Origin: Selenomonas timonae
Lineage (GTDB): Bacteria; Bacillota; Negativicutes; Selenomonadales; Selenomonadaceae
NCBI RefSeq assembly: GCF_014250475.1
Contig: NZ_CP060204.1
Location: 943,001 to 1,007,000, forward strand
DNA: 64,000 nt
Direction of reading: 5' to 3'
The position numbers and the translations under genes are program-made. The notes under the pieces were generated by a model, which saw nothing but the letters and a program-made list of their open reading frames with translations, was not told where the DNA came from and searched no databases. This document shows positions 43,219 through 52,468 of this stretch, piece after piece; the stretch's first letter is position 1; each line of letters starts with the position of its first letter.

Positions 43219-43983
43219 CTACTCCTCCCGCTCCTGCACATAGAGTCTGTAGTTCACATACCAGATCTCGAGGAGGAGGAAGTAGGCGAGCATGGACTTG
43301 AACTGCAGGCGCGCCTCGTTCTCGGGCAGTCCGAACTCGGCGGGCGTGACGTAGAGGTTTTCCGTCGAGCGGCTCGCGAGTGCGTTGTGCCACATCTGGG
43401 TGATCGAGAGGATGGGGACGCCCTTGAGGTTCAGCTTTTCGGCGAACTCCACGACGCGCTCAGATTCGCCCGAGAGCGAAACGAAGATGAAGAGATCGTC
43501 GGGACCCGCCGCCTGATAGACAGAGTAGAACTCCTCGCGCCCCGCAATCTCGTAGATGAAGATATTGTCGTAGACAAAGAGTCGTTTCATCTCCTGCATG
43601 ACATTCGTCTGCACATAGCCCGAGGCATAGGCAAAGACGCGGTGCGCCTCGCGGATGAGGCGGCTCGCCCCCGTGTAGTCACGCCGCATGAGCTCGCGCC
43701 ATGTCTGGTCGTAGAAGCTGCCGAGCGCGGCTCTCACATCGTGCGCGGGCATGGCACTCTCCGAGCTCTCCATGCGCATGATCGCCTTCATCTCGCCGAA
43801 ACCGTCGAAGCCGAGCTTCTGCGCGAAGCGCACGACGGACGCGCTTGAGACGGCGCACGCGCGCGCCAGCTCGTGAATGGAGGCACGGCTCGCCGCTGTG
43901 CGGTTGCCCTCGATATAGCGCCAGATGCAGCGATCCGCCTCGCTGAGCTCGCGCAGATGTGCGTTGATTCGTTCCGTGAGCAT
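43219..43983 (-). CDS. MurR/RpiR-family transcriptional regulator
   Basis: A 254-residue regulator. The N-terminal HTH_6 domain has IHELARACAVSSASVVRFAQKLGFDGFGEMK, read at about residues 36-66. The C-terminal SIS domain has the sugar-phosphate loop FIFVSLSGESERVVEFAEKL. ATG 43983 has GGAGGGGAAG upstream, and a TATAAT -10 (minus strand, 44011-44016) lies just before it, so in-frame codons further up are rejected. It is transcribed in the same direction as the PTS operon, separated by a terminator, and is the likely local regulator, sensing a phosphosugar. Confidence 0.9.
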   Translation of the reverse strand: MLTERINAHLRELSEADRCIWRYIEGNRTAASRASIHELARACAVSSASVVRFAQKLGFDGFGEMKAIMRMESSESAMPAHDVRAALGSFYDQTWRELMRRDYTGASRLIREAHRVFAYASGYVQTNVMQEMKRLFVYDNIFIYEIAGREEFYSVYQAAGPDDLFIFVSLSGESERVVEFAEKLNLKGVPILSITQMWHNALASRSTENLYVTPAEFGLPENEARLQFKSMLAYFLLLEIWYVNYRLYVQEREE

Positions 43984-44100
43984 GATCTTCCCCTCCGACC
44001 TTTTTTCCCTATTATAGCACATATTCGGAGGATTGAAATGCGTCGCACATAACAGGAAAAAACCTCTTCATGTCGAATGAATCGGCAAGGAGGGGATTTT

Positions 44101-45081
44101 ATGTCAAACGTCAGATATCGTTGGGCATCGCTTGGCTGCGGTGTAATTGGGCATCAGCTCGCAGAGGCGCTCCAAAAGCTCGGGGGCGGGCTGTACGCCG
44201 TGGGCAATCGGACGCACGCGAAGGCGGTGGAATTTGCCGCGCAGTACGGCATTCCGAAGGTGTATGAGCGGATGGAGGCCGTGTTCGCGGATGAGGATGT
44301 GGACATCATCTACATCTCGACGCCGCACAATACGCATATCGACTATCTGATCCCCGCGCTCTCTGCGGGCAAGCACGTCCTCTGCGAGAAGTCCATCACG
44401 CTGAATGCGGAGGAACTGGGGCGTGCAGTCGCCTGTGCGCGCGAGCACGGCGTTGTACTCGCGGAGGCGATGACGATCTATCATATGCCGATCTATCGGC
44501 GTCTGCGCGAGATCATCGCGGGCGGTTCGCTCGGGCCGCTGCGCATGATACAGATGAACTTCGGCAGCTTCAAAGAATACGATATGAAGAATCGCTTCTT
44601 CAGCCGCAGCCTTGCGGGCGGAGCGCTGCTCGACATCGGTGTGTACGCGCTCTCCTTCGTCCGATACTTCCTCTCGTCACAGCCGACGGAGGTGCTCTCT
44701 CAGGTGAAGTTTGCGCCGACGGGTGTCGATGAGCAGGCATCCATCCTACTGAAAAATAAAGAAGAGGAGATGGCGGCGATCACGCTCTCCCTGCATGCCA
44801 AGCAACCCAAGCGCGGGACGATTGCGTTTGAAAACGGCTATGTGGAGATGTTCGAGTACCCGCGTGGGGAGAGTGCACGCATCACATGGACGGTGGACGG
44901 GCGCACGGAGGAGATCAGTGAGGGCAGCACGGCAGATGCACTCGTCTATGAGGTACGCGATATGGAGGCGGCGGTCGCGGGCGAGCACGACGATATGCAG
45001 CTCGGCTATACAATCGACGTGATGGATCTGATGACGGAGATTCGCCAGTCGTGGGGCATGAAATATCCCGAGGAGGAGTAG
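44101..45081 (+). CDS. Gfo/Idh/MocA-family oxidoreductase
   Basis: A 326-residue NAD(P)-dependent oxidoreductase. The Rossmann start is RWASLGCGVIGHQLAEAL. The dinucleotide/active-site motif is GKHVLCEKSITLN (catalytic Lys), and the C-terminal alpha/beta domain has AGGALLDIGVYALSFVRYF. It is of the trans-1,2-dihydrobenzene-1,2-diol dehydrogenase-like branch. ATG 44101 follows AAGGAGGGG. It diverges from rpiR and could be co-controlled. The substrate is unknown, probably a sugar or polyol. Confidence 0.88.
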   Translation: MSNVRYRWASLGCGVIGHQLAEALQKLGGGLYAVGNRTHAKAVEFAAQYGIPKVYERMEAVFADEDVDIIYISTPHNTHIDYLIPALSAGKHVLCEKSITLNAEELGRAVACAREHGVVLAEAMTIYHMPIYRRLREIIAGGSLGPLRMIQMNFGSFKEYDMKNRFFSRSLAGGALLDIGVYALSFVRYFLSSQPTEVLSQVKFAPTGVDEQASILLKNKEEEMAAITLSLHAKQPKRGTIAFENGYVEMFEYPRGESARITWTVDGRTEEISEGSTADALVYEVRDMEAAVAGEHDDMQLGYTIDVMDLMTEIRQSWGMKYPEEE

Positions 45082-45151
45082 AGGGGGAGGGCAGAGAGTC
45101 GTTGTTGGGCATATGCGTCCGATGACGGCTCTTTTTGCAGGCGTCTTTTGA

Positions 45152-45180
45152 TTGCGGGGAAAATGATTCTTTGTTATAAT
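45152..45180 (+). promoter_or_regulatory. Promoter for the Cof phosphatase-hisJ operon
   Basis: The -35 is TTGCGG (45152-45157), the spacer 17 nt, and the -10 a perfect TATAAT (45175-45180). Confidence 0.72.
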
Positions 45181-45212
45181 GAAAGCGTTGTATACAAAGA
45201 AAAGGTGACGAG

Positions 45213-46016
45213 ATGATACGGCTGATTTTTTCGGATATGGACGGGACGCTGCTCGATGAAAACGGAAAGCTGCCCGCAGGCTTCGGCGCCATGTATGAGC
45301 GGCTGAAGGAGCGCGGCATCCGCTTTGCGCCAGCGTCGGGTCGGCAATACGCCTCCCTCATGCAGACCTTTGCCGCATGGCGGGATGAGCTGATCTTCGT
45401 GGCGGAGAATGGAACGATGGTGATGGAGCATGACCGCGAGCTCTTCTCGAGCCCCGTGGATCGCGCGCTTGCGCTCGATGTCATGCGTACGGGTGAGCAG
45501 ATCGGGGGCGTGCGCTCCGTGCTCTGTGGGAAGAAGCAGGGCTATCTCCACAGTGCCGATGATGCGCCGGAGTTTCGCGCGGAGCTGGCGAAATATGTGT
45601 CGCAGTCGGCGGTGGTGGAGGACTTTGCCTCTGTGGACGATCTGCCGATCAAGATGTCGTTCTGTGATTTCACGGGGCATGCGCAGGAGAAGATTCTTCC
45701 CGTCATGCAGGCATACGCGGATCGACTGCAGGTCTCGCTCTCGAGTACAGAGTGGGTCGATCTCTACAATCTCGGCGTGAGCAAGGGCGTCGCCGCGCGG
45801 CAGATTCAGGCGCGCCTCGGCATTGCGCCCGATGAGTGCGCCGCGTTCGGTGACTATGAGAACGATCTCGATCTGATGGATGCGGTGACGCACAGCTTTG
45901 CGATGGAGAACGCCATTCCCGCGGTGAAGGAACGCGCGCGTCACATGGCGCCGAGCAACAGTGCAGACGGTGTGATGGCGGTCTGCGAACGCATTCTCGC
46001 GGGCGAATTTGACTGA
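45213..46016 (+). CDS. Cof-type HAD-superfamily phosphatase
   Basis: A 267-residue HAD phosphatase. Motif I is IFSDMDGTLLDENGK (Asp8 and Asp10 by count), motif II lies in RFAPASGRQY, the Lys is in LGVSKGVAARQI, and motif IV is CAAFGDYENDLDLMDAV. It has a C2B cap and standard length. It is only distantly similar to the phosphatase in the sugar operon and has its own promoter. The substrate is undetermined. Confidence 0.92.
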   Translation: MIRLIFSDMDGTLLDENGKLPAGFGAMYERLKERGIRFAPASGRQYASLMQTFAAWRDELIFVAENGTMVMEHDRELFSSPVDRALALDVMRTGEQIGGVRSVLCGKKQGYLHSADDAPEFRAELAKYVSQSAVVEDFASVDDLPIKMSFCDFTGHAQEKILPVMQAYADRLQVSLSSTEWVDLYNLGVSKGVAARQIQARLGIAPDECAAFGDYENDLDLMDAVTHSFAMENAIPAVKERARHMAPSNSADGVMAVCERILAGEFD

Positions 46017-46024
46017 GGTATATC

Positions 46025-46876
46025 ATGCGCTTTGACTATCATATGCATCTGGAGTACGGCTCCTATGACGAGGACTATGCGGAGGGCTTCTTCCGCGCGG
46101 CGGCGGAGCGCGGCGTCTATGAGATCGGCTTCTCGGAACACTCGCACACATTCCCGGAGTTCGAGCAGCTCTACTACGACGATCTCATCTTGGACGATTC
46201 GTTCGTGGGCAGTTTTCAGCGTAAATGGCTGAAGTCGAACAAGTTCAAGTACACGCTCGACGAATATTTTGCGTTTATTGAAAAGCTGCGTAGGAAGCAC
46301 AAGGTGCTCGCAGGCATCGAGGTCTGCAACTTTCATGATCAGGAGGCAGTAGCGAAGATCCTCCGCGCCTATCCGTTTGACTACGTCATCGGCTCTGTGC
46401 ATTTCCTGCGCGGATGGGCATATGATACGGGGGCAATCAAAGCGGAGTGGGACAATCATCCGCTCGAAGAAATCTACGAATGGTATACGGAGGAAGTGGA
46501 AAAACTCGCGGCGTCCGGGCTCTACGATGCGCTCGGGCACCCGTTCAACATCAGGCTCTACCGCCACTTCCCCAATTTCGACGTGACACCGTATCTGGAA
46601 CGCGTCGCAGCGGCGATGAAGGGTGCCAATATGATTGTCGACCTCAACACGGGGACGTACTACCGCTATCCCGTGGAGGAGTTCTCGCCGTACCCGGACT
46701 TTATGCGCACGGCGAAGGAATACGATCTGCCGATCATCACAACCTCGGACGCGCATAAGCCCGAGGACTGTGCGCGCTACAACGAGGAGGCAGTGCAGTA
46801 CGCACGCTCCTTCGGCTACGCCGAGCAAATACGGTTCACGGGCGGACGCGCGCGGGAGAGCGTCGCGCTCGCATGA
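46025..46876 (+). CDS. hisJ: PHP-domain histidinol-phosphatase (HisJ/HisK type)
   Basis: A 283-residue PHP-superfamily phosphoesterase. Metal ligands are visible in FDYHMHLEYGSY, IGFSEHSHTFPEFEQ, VLAGIEVCNFH, YVIGSVHFL, DALGHPFNI and ITTSDAHKPEDCARY, in the HisJ order. It would remove phosphate from histidinol phosphate in histidine synthesis. No other his gene is nearby, so a related phosphoesterase role remains possible. It starts 8 nt after the Cof gene. Confidence 0.85.
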   Translation: MRFDYHMHLEYGSYDEDYAEGFFRAAAERGVYEIGFSEHSHTFPEFEQLYYDDLILDDSFVGSFQRKWLKSNKFKYTLDEYFAFIEKLRRKHKVLAGIEVCNFHDQEAVAKILRAYPFDYVIGSVHFLRGWAYDTGAIKAEWDNHPLEEIYEWYTEEVEKLAASGLYDALGHPFNIRLYRHFPNFDVTPYLERVAAAMKGANMIVDLNTGTYYRYPVEEFSPYPDFMRTAKEYDLPIITTSDAHKPEDCARYNEEAVQYARSFGYAEQIRFTGGRARESVALA

Positions 46877-46892
46877 GAGAGGAGCGTATGAG

Positions 46893-47783
46893 ATGAGCAC
46901 AACGATACGATATGGAACAGGGGTGCTTCTATCCCTGCTCTTTTTGCTGCTGCTGTGCCCTGCGGCGTTCGCCGATGACGGGCGGGCATGGACGTGGCTG
47001 AGCTCGAATGACAAGTATTCGAAATTCTACGCGCCGGCATCTGTTCGTGTGACGCAGAGCGTCATGCCTGCGGGGAAAAAGCAGACGGTGGCGACGGAGA
47101 TCACGGCGGACATCCGGACATCGTTCAGCTACGAGGGTGCAGAGGAGACGATTCGCAACTATAAGATCGGACATGTGATCACGAGTCCGAGTCAGCTTTC
47201 CTATGCGATCGCGCAGGTGCGTGTCGTACCGCAAACGCGTCTCCTGCAATACGTCGGTGAGACATTCTACGATGCGGCGGGCAACGTCCTCTGGTCGAAG
47301 GGAATGGGAACCGAGAAGGAGATGAACTCACAGCAGTTCGATGAGGAGTTCTATGCCGCGATTATCGACATCGTTTTCCGTCAGGGCGAGATGGCTCGTC
47401 TGCGCGCCGATGACCGCTGGATTCTCCTGTGGACAGATGAGACGGCCTCCGGGATCAAGACGCAGGTGACGGCAGACACCTCGACGATGCGCCGCACGGG
47501 GGACAATCTCGTCTTCTGGGCATGGACGGAGGTGCGCGATGCCAACGGCAAGGCTGTCGAGATCAAGTTCGACAAGCGTGCGGTGAACCTGCCGCAGGGC
47601 ACGGAGCGCATCGTCACGGGGCGCTACTGGTCGCCATCGGATGGCTGGCAGCCCCTTGATGACGGCTATGAGGGTGCCTACCGCATGATTGTGCGCGAGG
47701 CGCCCGAGGGGCGTGGTCTCATTCGCCTGCGCGCCTATGCAGACGGCTACAGTACATGGGTCAACCGCTATCAGGTGCGTTGA
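46893..47783 (+). CDS. Exported protein of unknown function (296 aa)
   Basis: A 296-residue protein with a clear signal peptide (hydrophobic LLSLLFLLLLCPAAFA, cleavage near residue 27). The mature part is beta-rich and opens DDGRAWTWLSSNDKYSKFYAP. Regularly spaced Trp residues and the phrase VGETFYDAAGNVLWSK recall small periplasmic proteins of Negativicutes, but I recognise no domain. ATG 46893 has GGAG eight bases upstream. It follows hisJ closely and may share its transcript. Confidence 0.75.
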   Translation: MSTTIRYGTGVLLSLLFLLLLCPAAFADDGRAWTWLSSNDKYSKFYAPASVRVTQSVMPAGKKQTVATEITADIRTSFSYEGAEETIRNYKIGHVITSPSQLSYAIAQVRVVPQTRLLQYVGETFYDAAGNVLWSKGMGTEKEMNSQQFDEEFYAAIIDIVFRQGEMARLRADDRWILLWTDETASGIKTQVTADTSTMRRTGDNLVFWAWTEVRDANGKAVEIKFDKRAVNLPQGTERIVTGRYWSPSDGWQPLDDGYEGAYRMIVREAPEGRGLIRLRAYADGYSTWVNRYQVR

Positions 47784-47837
47784 TTTTGGAAATGCGGAAT
47801 AGCTCCGCGCTTTCATAGGGAAGGGAAACGGGAAACA

Positions 47838-48785
47838 ATGCCGATTAAGATACCAAACAATCTGCCTGCGACGAACGTGCTCGAGGGGGAGAACGTCTTC
47901 GTCATGAATGCGGCACGCGCGTATGGTCAGGATATCCGTCCGCTGCGCATCCTCATTCTGAACCTCATGCCGATCAAGGACGTGACTGAGACGCAGCTCC
48001 TGCGACTCCTCGGCAATACACCGCTACAGGTGGAGGTGGATTTTATCTACACGGAGTCCTACGTCCCGTCGCATACCTCGCGCGAATATCTCACGGAGTT
48101 CTACGGCACCTTTGCAGAGGTGCGGCATAAGAAATACGACGGCTTTATCATCACGGGCGCGCCGATTGAGCAGCTGCCGTTCGAGCGCGTCGCATACTGG
48201 GACGAGGTCGCCGAGATCATGCAGTGGAGCCGTAAACACGCCTACTCCACATTCCATATCTGCTGGGGTGCGCAGGCGGGGCTCTACTATCACTACAACA
48301 TCCCCAAGCACTGGACGGAGAAGAAGATCTTCGGTGTCTTCGAGCATCGTCTCTGCGTGCAGCATGAGCCGCTCCTGCGCGGCTTTGACGATCTGTTCTA
48401 TGTGCCGCATTCGCGCCATACGGAGACCCTGCGTGCGGACATTGAGCGCGTGCCCGAGCTTACGATCCTCTCCGAGGGCGATGCGGGTGTCTACATCATT
48501 GCGAATCTGCGCCGCCGTCAGTTCTTCATCACGGGACACGCCGAGTACGATCCTATGACGCTCAAGGCGGAGTACGACCGCGATCTCGCGGCGGGAATCG
48601 ATCCCGACATCCCGTGCAACTACTACCCAGAGGATGACCCCAACCGCGCGCCCGTCGTGCGTTGGCGCAGCGTCGCGCACCTCCTCTTTGCAAACTGGCT
48701 GAACTACTACGTCTATCAGGGCACGCCATATGAGCTCGACAGCCTCGACAACGCGGATGACTGGGAGTACCACTCGGGGCTTTAA
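47838..48785 (+). CDS. metAA: MetA-family homoserine O-acyltransferase, probably O-acetyltransferase
   Basis: A 315-residue MetA that activates homoserine for methionine synthesis. The catalytic Cys is Cys142 in [13 protein letters not shown]; His234 and Glu236 lie in FITGHAEYD. The family opening [11 protein letters not shown] and [20 protein letters not shown] are typical. Residue 111 is Glu ([12 protein letters not shown]). In studied MetA enzymes Glu at this position goes with acetyl-CoA and Gly with succinyl-CoA, so O-acetylation is predicted despite the usual 'succinyltransferase' label. ATG 47838 follows AGGGAAGGG. Confidence 0.93.
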   Translation: MPIKIPNNLPATNVLEGENVFVMNAARAYGQDIRPLRILILNLMPIKDVTETQLLRLLGNTPLQVEVDFIYTESYVPSHTSREYLTEFYGTFAEVRHKKYDGFIITGAPIEQLPFERVAYWDEVAEIMQWSRKHAYSTFHICWGAQAGLYYHYNIPKHWTEKKIFGVFEHRLCVQHEPLLRGFDDLFYVPHSRHTETLRADIERVPELTILSEGDAGVYIIANLRRRQFFITGHAEYDPMTLKAEYDRDLAAGIDPDIPCNYYPEDDPNRAPVVRWRSVAHLLFANWLNYYVYQGTPYELDSLDNADDWEYHSGL

Positions 48786-48870
48786 GCGGGCTTCATGTTC
48801 AGCAAAAATTCAGTTTTTTGGACTAGCATAGGGAGTTGTTGAAAACAGTTTTTGATGGGAGCGATGATAC

Positions 48871-49518
48871 GTGCAAAAAAAATGGGGAGCGGCACTCCTC
48901 GTCTGTGCCGCCCTGTTCATGGGCACCCGTCCCGCGTCTGCAGCGGAGGAAATACCGAAGCACATCTATGAATGGGTGCAGTCGACGGCGCGGCAAGGCT
49001 ATTACTTTAACAAAGAGCAGATTCAATACGCCTCGGATGCGCATGGCTACATCGACCTCACGAAGATTGTGGTGCCAACGCTTCGCATCTATGACAACAT
49101 CCAGATTCAGGACGTGGTGTCCAAGCGCCGCTGGCGCATGCTGCCGCTGAACGGCTACAGCGACCTTACAGGTGCGGCAGAGTACCTTCTGATCGACCTG
49201 CGCGCGGGCGTTGTGCACGTGACGTCGCATGAGGATCTGGACAGCCATTGGGGGACGCTTTCCCGCGAGGAGAATACGAAAGAGATTACGCTCTCGTCCC
49301 TCTCGAATAAGGATGTCGAGAAGAAATTCTTTGACGCCATCATCAACTACGCCGTCGGGCATCAGGAGGAGATGATCCGACGCTCGCGCGGCATTCTAAG
49401 CGATGCGGATCGTGCAGCGCTGGAGAAAAAGAAGGAAAAGCTCGCGGAACCCGCCGACAATACCCCTGAAAAGCCCGCGAAGAAGGATAAGAAAGAAAAA
49501 AAGAAGAATAAAAAATAG
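48871..49518 (+). CDS. Exported protein of unknown function with Lys-rich tail (215 aa)
   Basis: A 215-residue protein with a signal peptide (KKWGAALLVCAALFMGTRPASA). The mature region opens AEEIPKHIYEWVQSTARQGY, with a YFNKEQI motif. The last ~35 residues are a highly charged Lys/Glu tail. The start is GTG 48871, with GGAGCG upstream. Like the gene before metA it encodes a small exported protein of no recognised family. The Lys-rich end may bind acidic cell-wall or nucleic-acid polymers; that is a guess. Confidence 0.7.
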   Translation: MQKKWGAALLVCAALFMGTRPASAAEEIPKHIYEWVQSTARQGYYFNKEQIQYASDAHGYIDLTKIVVPTLRIYDNIQIQDVVSKRRWRMLPLNGYSDLTGAAEYLLIDLRAGVVHVTSHEDLDSHWGTLSREENTKEITLSSLSNKDVEKKFFDAIINYAVGHQEEMIRRSRGILSDADRAALEKKKEKLAEPADNTPEKPAKKDKKEKKKNKK

Positions 49519-49523
49519 CAAAG

Positions 49524-49565
49524 GGACTGCCGTCCTGCAATACGCGCGACGGCAGTTCTTTTTTG
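49524..49565 (+). terminator. Intrinsic terminator
   Basis: ACTGCCGTC/GACGGCAGT with a ~13-nt loop, followed by TCTTTTTT. A TATAAT at 49589-49594 marks a likely new promoter just behind it. Confidence 0.85.
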
Positions 49566-49630
49566 TAGCTTTTTCCCAAAAAACAAGGTATAATAGTACC
49601 AGGAACTACCAGCAAAGGAAGGGACACCGC

Positions 49631-50536
49631 ATGACAGATAAGGAATGGATGCAGCTTGAACTGAACCGCATGGTAAAGGCTGAAGGTGGCAAGGTCAGTG
49701 TCGAACGCATGACTGAGATCGTATCGGAACTCAGCCAGCGACTGCGTGAGAATCCGAATCTGCCGCGTGAGGTGAAGACGCTCACCGCGGACGAGCTGAT
49801 TGCACGCGCGCGCAAGAAGACGGGGGAGGAACGCTACCGCATCATCAAGCGCGCCCTGCGGGAGGAACCGGACAACATCACCGCTGCCTGCATGGAGATC
49901 GAGTACCTCGCCAAGAACGCCGACGACCGGGTTCACCACTACGAGGATCTGACGCGCAAGGCGACTGAGCGCCTAAAGGAGCAGGGGCTTTTCGCCGAGG
50001 AGAACATCGGAAAATTCTGGTCGATGCCAGCGACAAAGCCCTATATGTTCCTGCGGCTCTCCTATCTCGAGGCGCTCCTCGCGGCGCGCAAGCTCCGTCT
50101 TGCAGCGAAGGAGTGCGAGGAGATGCTCCGCCTCTCGGAGCACGATGCGCTCGGACGCCGTTACCAGCTCATGTTCATCTATGCGGCGATCGAGGAGGGC
50201 GATGCCGCGATCAAGCTGTATCAGCGCTACGAAGAGGGCGTGGCGATGATGTATCTGCCGCTTGCGATGCTCTTCTACCGCCTCGGTAAAATGAAGATGG
50301 CGCGCAACTTCTTGAACGAACTTGTCGCTGTCAACAACGACACAAAGGCGTTCTTCGAGCGTGGGGCGCGGGGGGATCTCCCCACACGCGCACCGGGGAG
50401 ATATGCCGGCTCCTTTGCCATCGGTACGATGGAGGAGTTCGGCGAGGCGGTGACAGACAACAAATTCGCCTTCCTCGGCATGGAGGCGTTCTTCGCTTGG
50501 GGACTCAGCGAGCTCAGCGGGGAGCAGGGTGCCTGA
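49631..50536 (+). CDS. TPR-like helical protein of unknown function
   Basis: A 301-residue, all-helical soluble protein. LTADELIARARKKTGEERYRIIKRALREEPDNITAACMEIEYLA (two segments at about residues 51-94) has the spacing of tetratricopeptide repeats, and later helices (FLRLSYLEALLAARKLRLAAKECEEML) fit further repeats. There is no signal peptide. ATG 49631 follows AAAGGAAGG. It overlaps the next gene by 8 nt. Probably a scaffold or adaptor; the specific role is unknown. Confidence 0.7.
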   Translation: MTDKEWMQLELNRMVKAEGGKVSVERMTEIVSELSQRLRENPNLPREVKTLTADELIARARKKTGEERYRIIKRALREEPDNITAACMEIEYLAKNADDRVHHYEDLTRKATERLKEQGLFAEENIGKFWSMPATKPYMFLRLSYLEALLAARKLRLAAKECEEMLRLSEHDALGRRYQLMFIYAAIEEGDAAIKLYQRYEEGVAMMYLPLAMLFYRLGKMKMARNFLNELVAVNNDTKAFFERGARGDLPTRAPGRYAGSFAIGTMEEFGEAVTDNKFAFLGMEAFFAWGLSELSGEQGA

Positions 50537-51836
50537 ATACGCTCTGCGGGGACGCCTGTGGGCAGGCGTTCTCGGTGCAGTTCTGATCCTCCTCTTGATG
50601 GTGGTTCCGGCACATGCGGCGCTGCCCGTTCAGGGAGCGGCAGCAACTGCTGACTACTGGCTGCGTGCGGATGGCGATGCACCGCTTCTCCGTGGGGAGG
50701 AGAGAGAGGCGTATGCGCGTCGTCTTGCGGCGAAGGATTTGGTGCATGACCTCATCAACACGTCGGAGACGCGCGCGGGAGAAACGGTACGTGCACAGAT
50801 TCATGAGGCTGCACAGGGAACAGATCGTGCTCTGTCGGATCTCTACGCAGAGGGGCAACTCCTCTGCACAGAACAGTGGCAGGCAGTATGCGACAATCGT
50901 GCTATTGAGGGCATTGGCGCGACTGTGACTGCACGTCCTGCCGTCGCTGTACGTCGTGCCGATGTGCGCCTCCTGCCGACGGAGGATGGATGGTTTGAGT
51001 CCCCCGATGATCTGCGTTATGACGAGCTACAGGGGACGGTGCTCGATCCCGGGGAGGCAGTCCTCGTGCTCCACCGCTCGCAGGATACGCGCTTTGCCTT
51101 TGTCGAGACGCGCGATTATCGCGGCTGGGTTGATGTGCACGCGCTTGCTGCGACAGATTGGAAGACATGGCGCGACTTTGCTACACCGGAGGAGTTCTTC
51201 ACCGTGACGGCAGCGCAGCTCTCGATTGATGGGCGGCTCTATCAGCTCGGGGCAAAGATCCCAAGGCGACGGGCGGTGGATGGGACAGATCGTCTCCTCC
51301 TGCCCGTGCGGGATGCTGGGGGGCAGCTCGCCCTGCGGGAGGTACGCGTACCCGAGGACGGACGCCTCGTTGTAGGGCGTCTGCCGCTCACCCGCAACAA
51401 TCTCATGCGCCTCGCATTTGCACCCCTCTATACAGAGTATGGCTGGGGCGGGGCAAACGGGGGGATGGACTGCTCATCCTACGTACAGAACATCTATCGC
51501 GCGATGGGACTGGATCTCCCGCGCGATGCGGATATGCAGGAGCGTGCCTGTTCGCTTCTGCCTCTTGCCGGATTATCTGCGGCAGAGCGCTATGCACTGC
51601 TTGCAGATGTGCCGCCGGGCGCACTCCTCTTTTGTCCCGGCCACGTCATGCTCTATCTCGGACGGGATGCGGGGGGCAGACCGCTCGTGATTCATGACAT
51701 CAGCAGCTACTACGAAGACGGCGAAAAGAAATATATCAGACAGGTCGTCGTCTCAACGCTTGATTTTCAAAATGCACGCGGCACTGCTGCAATCGATACG
51801 CTTGACGCGGTCGGTTTCATTGCTCCGGCGCCATAA
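50529..51836 (+). CDS. Exported NlpC/P60 cysteine peptidase with SH3-like region
   Basis: A 435-residue exported cell-wall hydrolase. A signal peptide covers about residues 8-30 (ending AHA). A bacterial SH3-like region is seen around residues 140-210, and the NlpC/P60 domain at the C-terminus. The catalytic triad is predicted as Cys315 in GGMDCSSYVQ, His372 in CPGHVMLYLG and His389 in VIHDIS. The start is GTG 50529, inside the preceding gene. It would cut peptide stems of peptidoglycan. The central region is longer than in most members. Confidence 0.85.
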   Translation: MPEYALRGRLWAGVLGAVLILLLMVVPAHAALPVQGAAATADYWLRADGDAPLLRGEEREAYARRLAAKDLVHDLINTSETRAGETVRAQIHEAAQGTDRALSDLYAEGQLLCTEQWQAVCDNRAIEGIGATVTARPAVAVRRADVRLLPTEDGWFESPDDLRYDELQGTVLDPGEAVLVLHRSQDTRFAFVETRDYRGWVDVHALAATDWKTWRDFATPEEFFTVTAAQLSIDGRLYQLGAKIPRRRAVDGTDRLLLPVRDAGGQLALREVRVPEDGRLVVGRLPLTRNNLMRLAFAPLYTEYGWGGANGGMDCSSYVQNIYRAMGLDLPRDADMQERACSLLPLAGLSAAERYALLADVPPGALLFCPGHVMLYLGRDAGGRPLVIHDISSYYEDGEKKYIRQVVVSTLDFQNARGTAAIDTLDAVGFIAPAP

Positions 51837-51882
51837 ACATGGGGACATTGCCCTCAGAAGAGGGCAGATATGGAGGGGACAA

Positions 51883-52410
51883 ATGGGACTTTTTGATGGA
51901 TTCAAAGGCGGTGAAAAGACCGCCGTAATGGGAATCAAGGATGCGATTAAGGAAGAACTGGATCGCAACGACTGGAACTACGAGATCAGTGATGAGAGTG
52001 AGGAAGATCGCCAGGAAACATATTTCTACATGAGGAATGAACTCGAGAACGACGAGGCCATCACGGCAGTCATCGTCGTGCGCGAGTTGTACGATCAGGT
52101 GGATGATGCGGACGGCTTCATCAAGATCAAACTCTATGACATCGCCTATCTGGAGAAGTCTGACCTGCGCGCTGAGCTCCTTGCAAAGATCAACGCGTGG
52201 AATGGTGAGTTCCGCTATGTGAAGCTCTGCCTTGACCGCGATCAGGATGTCGTCGTGGATATCGACCTGCCGCTCGACCTTCACAAGGGGAAGTTCCAGC
52301 CGGATAGCGTCATGGCGATGATGGGCGTCGGCATGCGTATCGTGGAGAAGGTCTATGATGATTTGATGGAGCTCTGCACGCGCGGACACAAGCCGCGTCC
52401 GCAGGAATAA
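51883..52410 (+). CDS. YbjN-like protein, paralogue 1
   Basis: A 175-residue soluble protein of the YbjN / type III secretion chaperone-like fold. It opens MGLFDGFKGGEKTAVMGIKDA, and later has DVVVDIDLPLDL and MGVGMRIVEKVYDD. It is clearly paralogous to the next gene. ATG 51883 follows GGAGGGG. A small hairpin (TGCCCTC/GAGGGCA, 51849-51866) lies just upstream. Family members are poorly characterised. Confidence 0.75.
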   Translation: MGLFDGFKGGEKTAVMGIKDAIKEELDRNDWNYEISDESEEDRQETYFYMRNELENDEAITAVIVVRELYDQVDDADGFIKIKLYDIAYLEKSDLRAELLAKINAWNGEFRYVKLCLDRDQDVVVDIDLPLDLHKGKFQPDSVMAMMGVGMRIVEKVYDDLMELCTRGHKPRPQE

Positions 52411-52439
52411 AGGAATCACTGAATTTATCAGGAAATCCT
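52411..52439. repeat. Short palindrome resembling joined ends of the MITE-like element
   Basis: AGGAATCACTGA followed by ATTTATCAGGAAATCCT looks like both terminal repeats with the interior lost. It lies between the two YbjN-like genes. The match is short, so this may be chance. Confidence 0.35.
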
Positions 52440-52468
52440 AAAATACGCAAGTTGAACGGAGGAACTGT

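Noticed and set aside
47784-47837. SAM riboswitch before the MetA gene
   Set aside because: Only 54 nt lie between the genes, with a small GCGGA/TCCGC hairpin and none of the conserved SAM-riboswitch helices.
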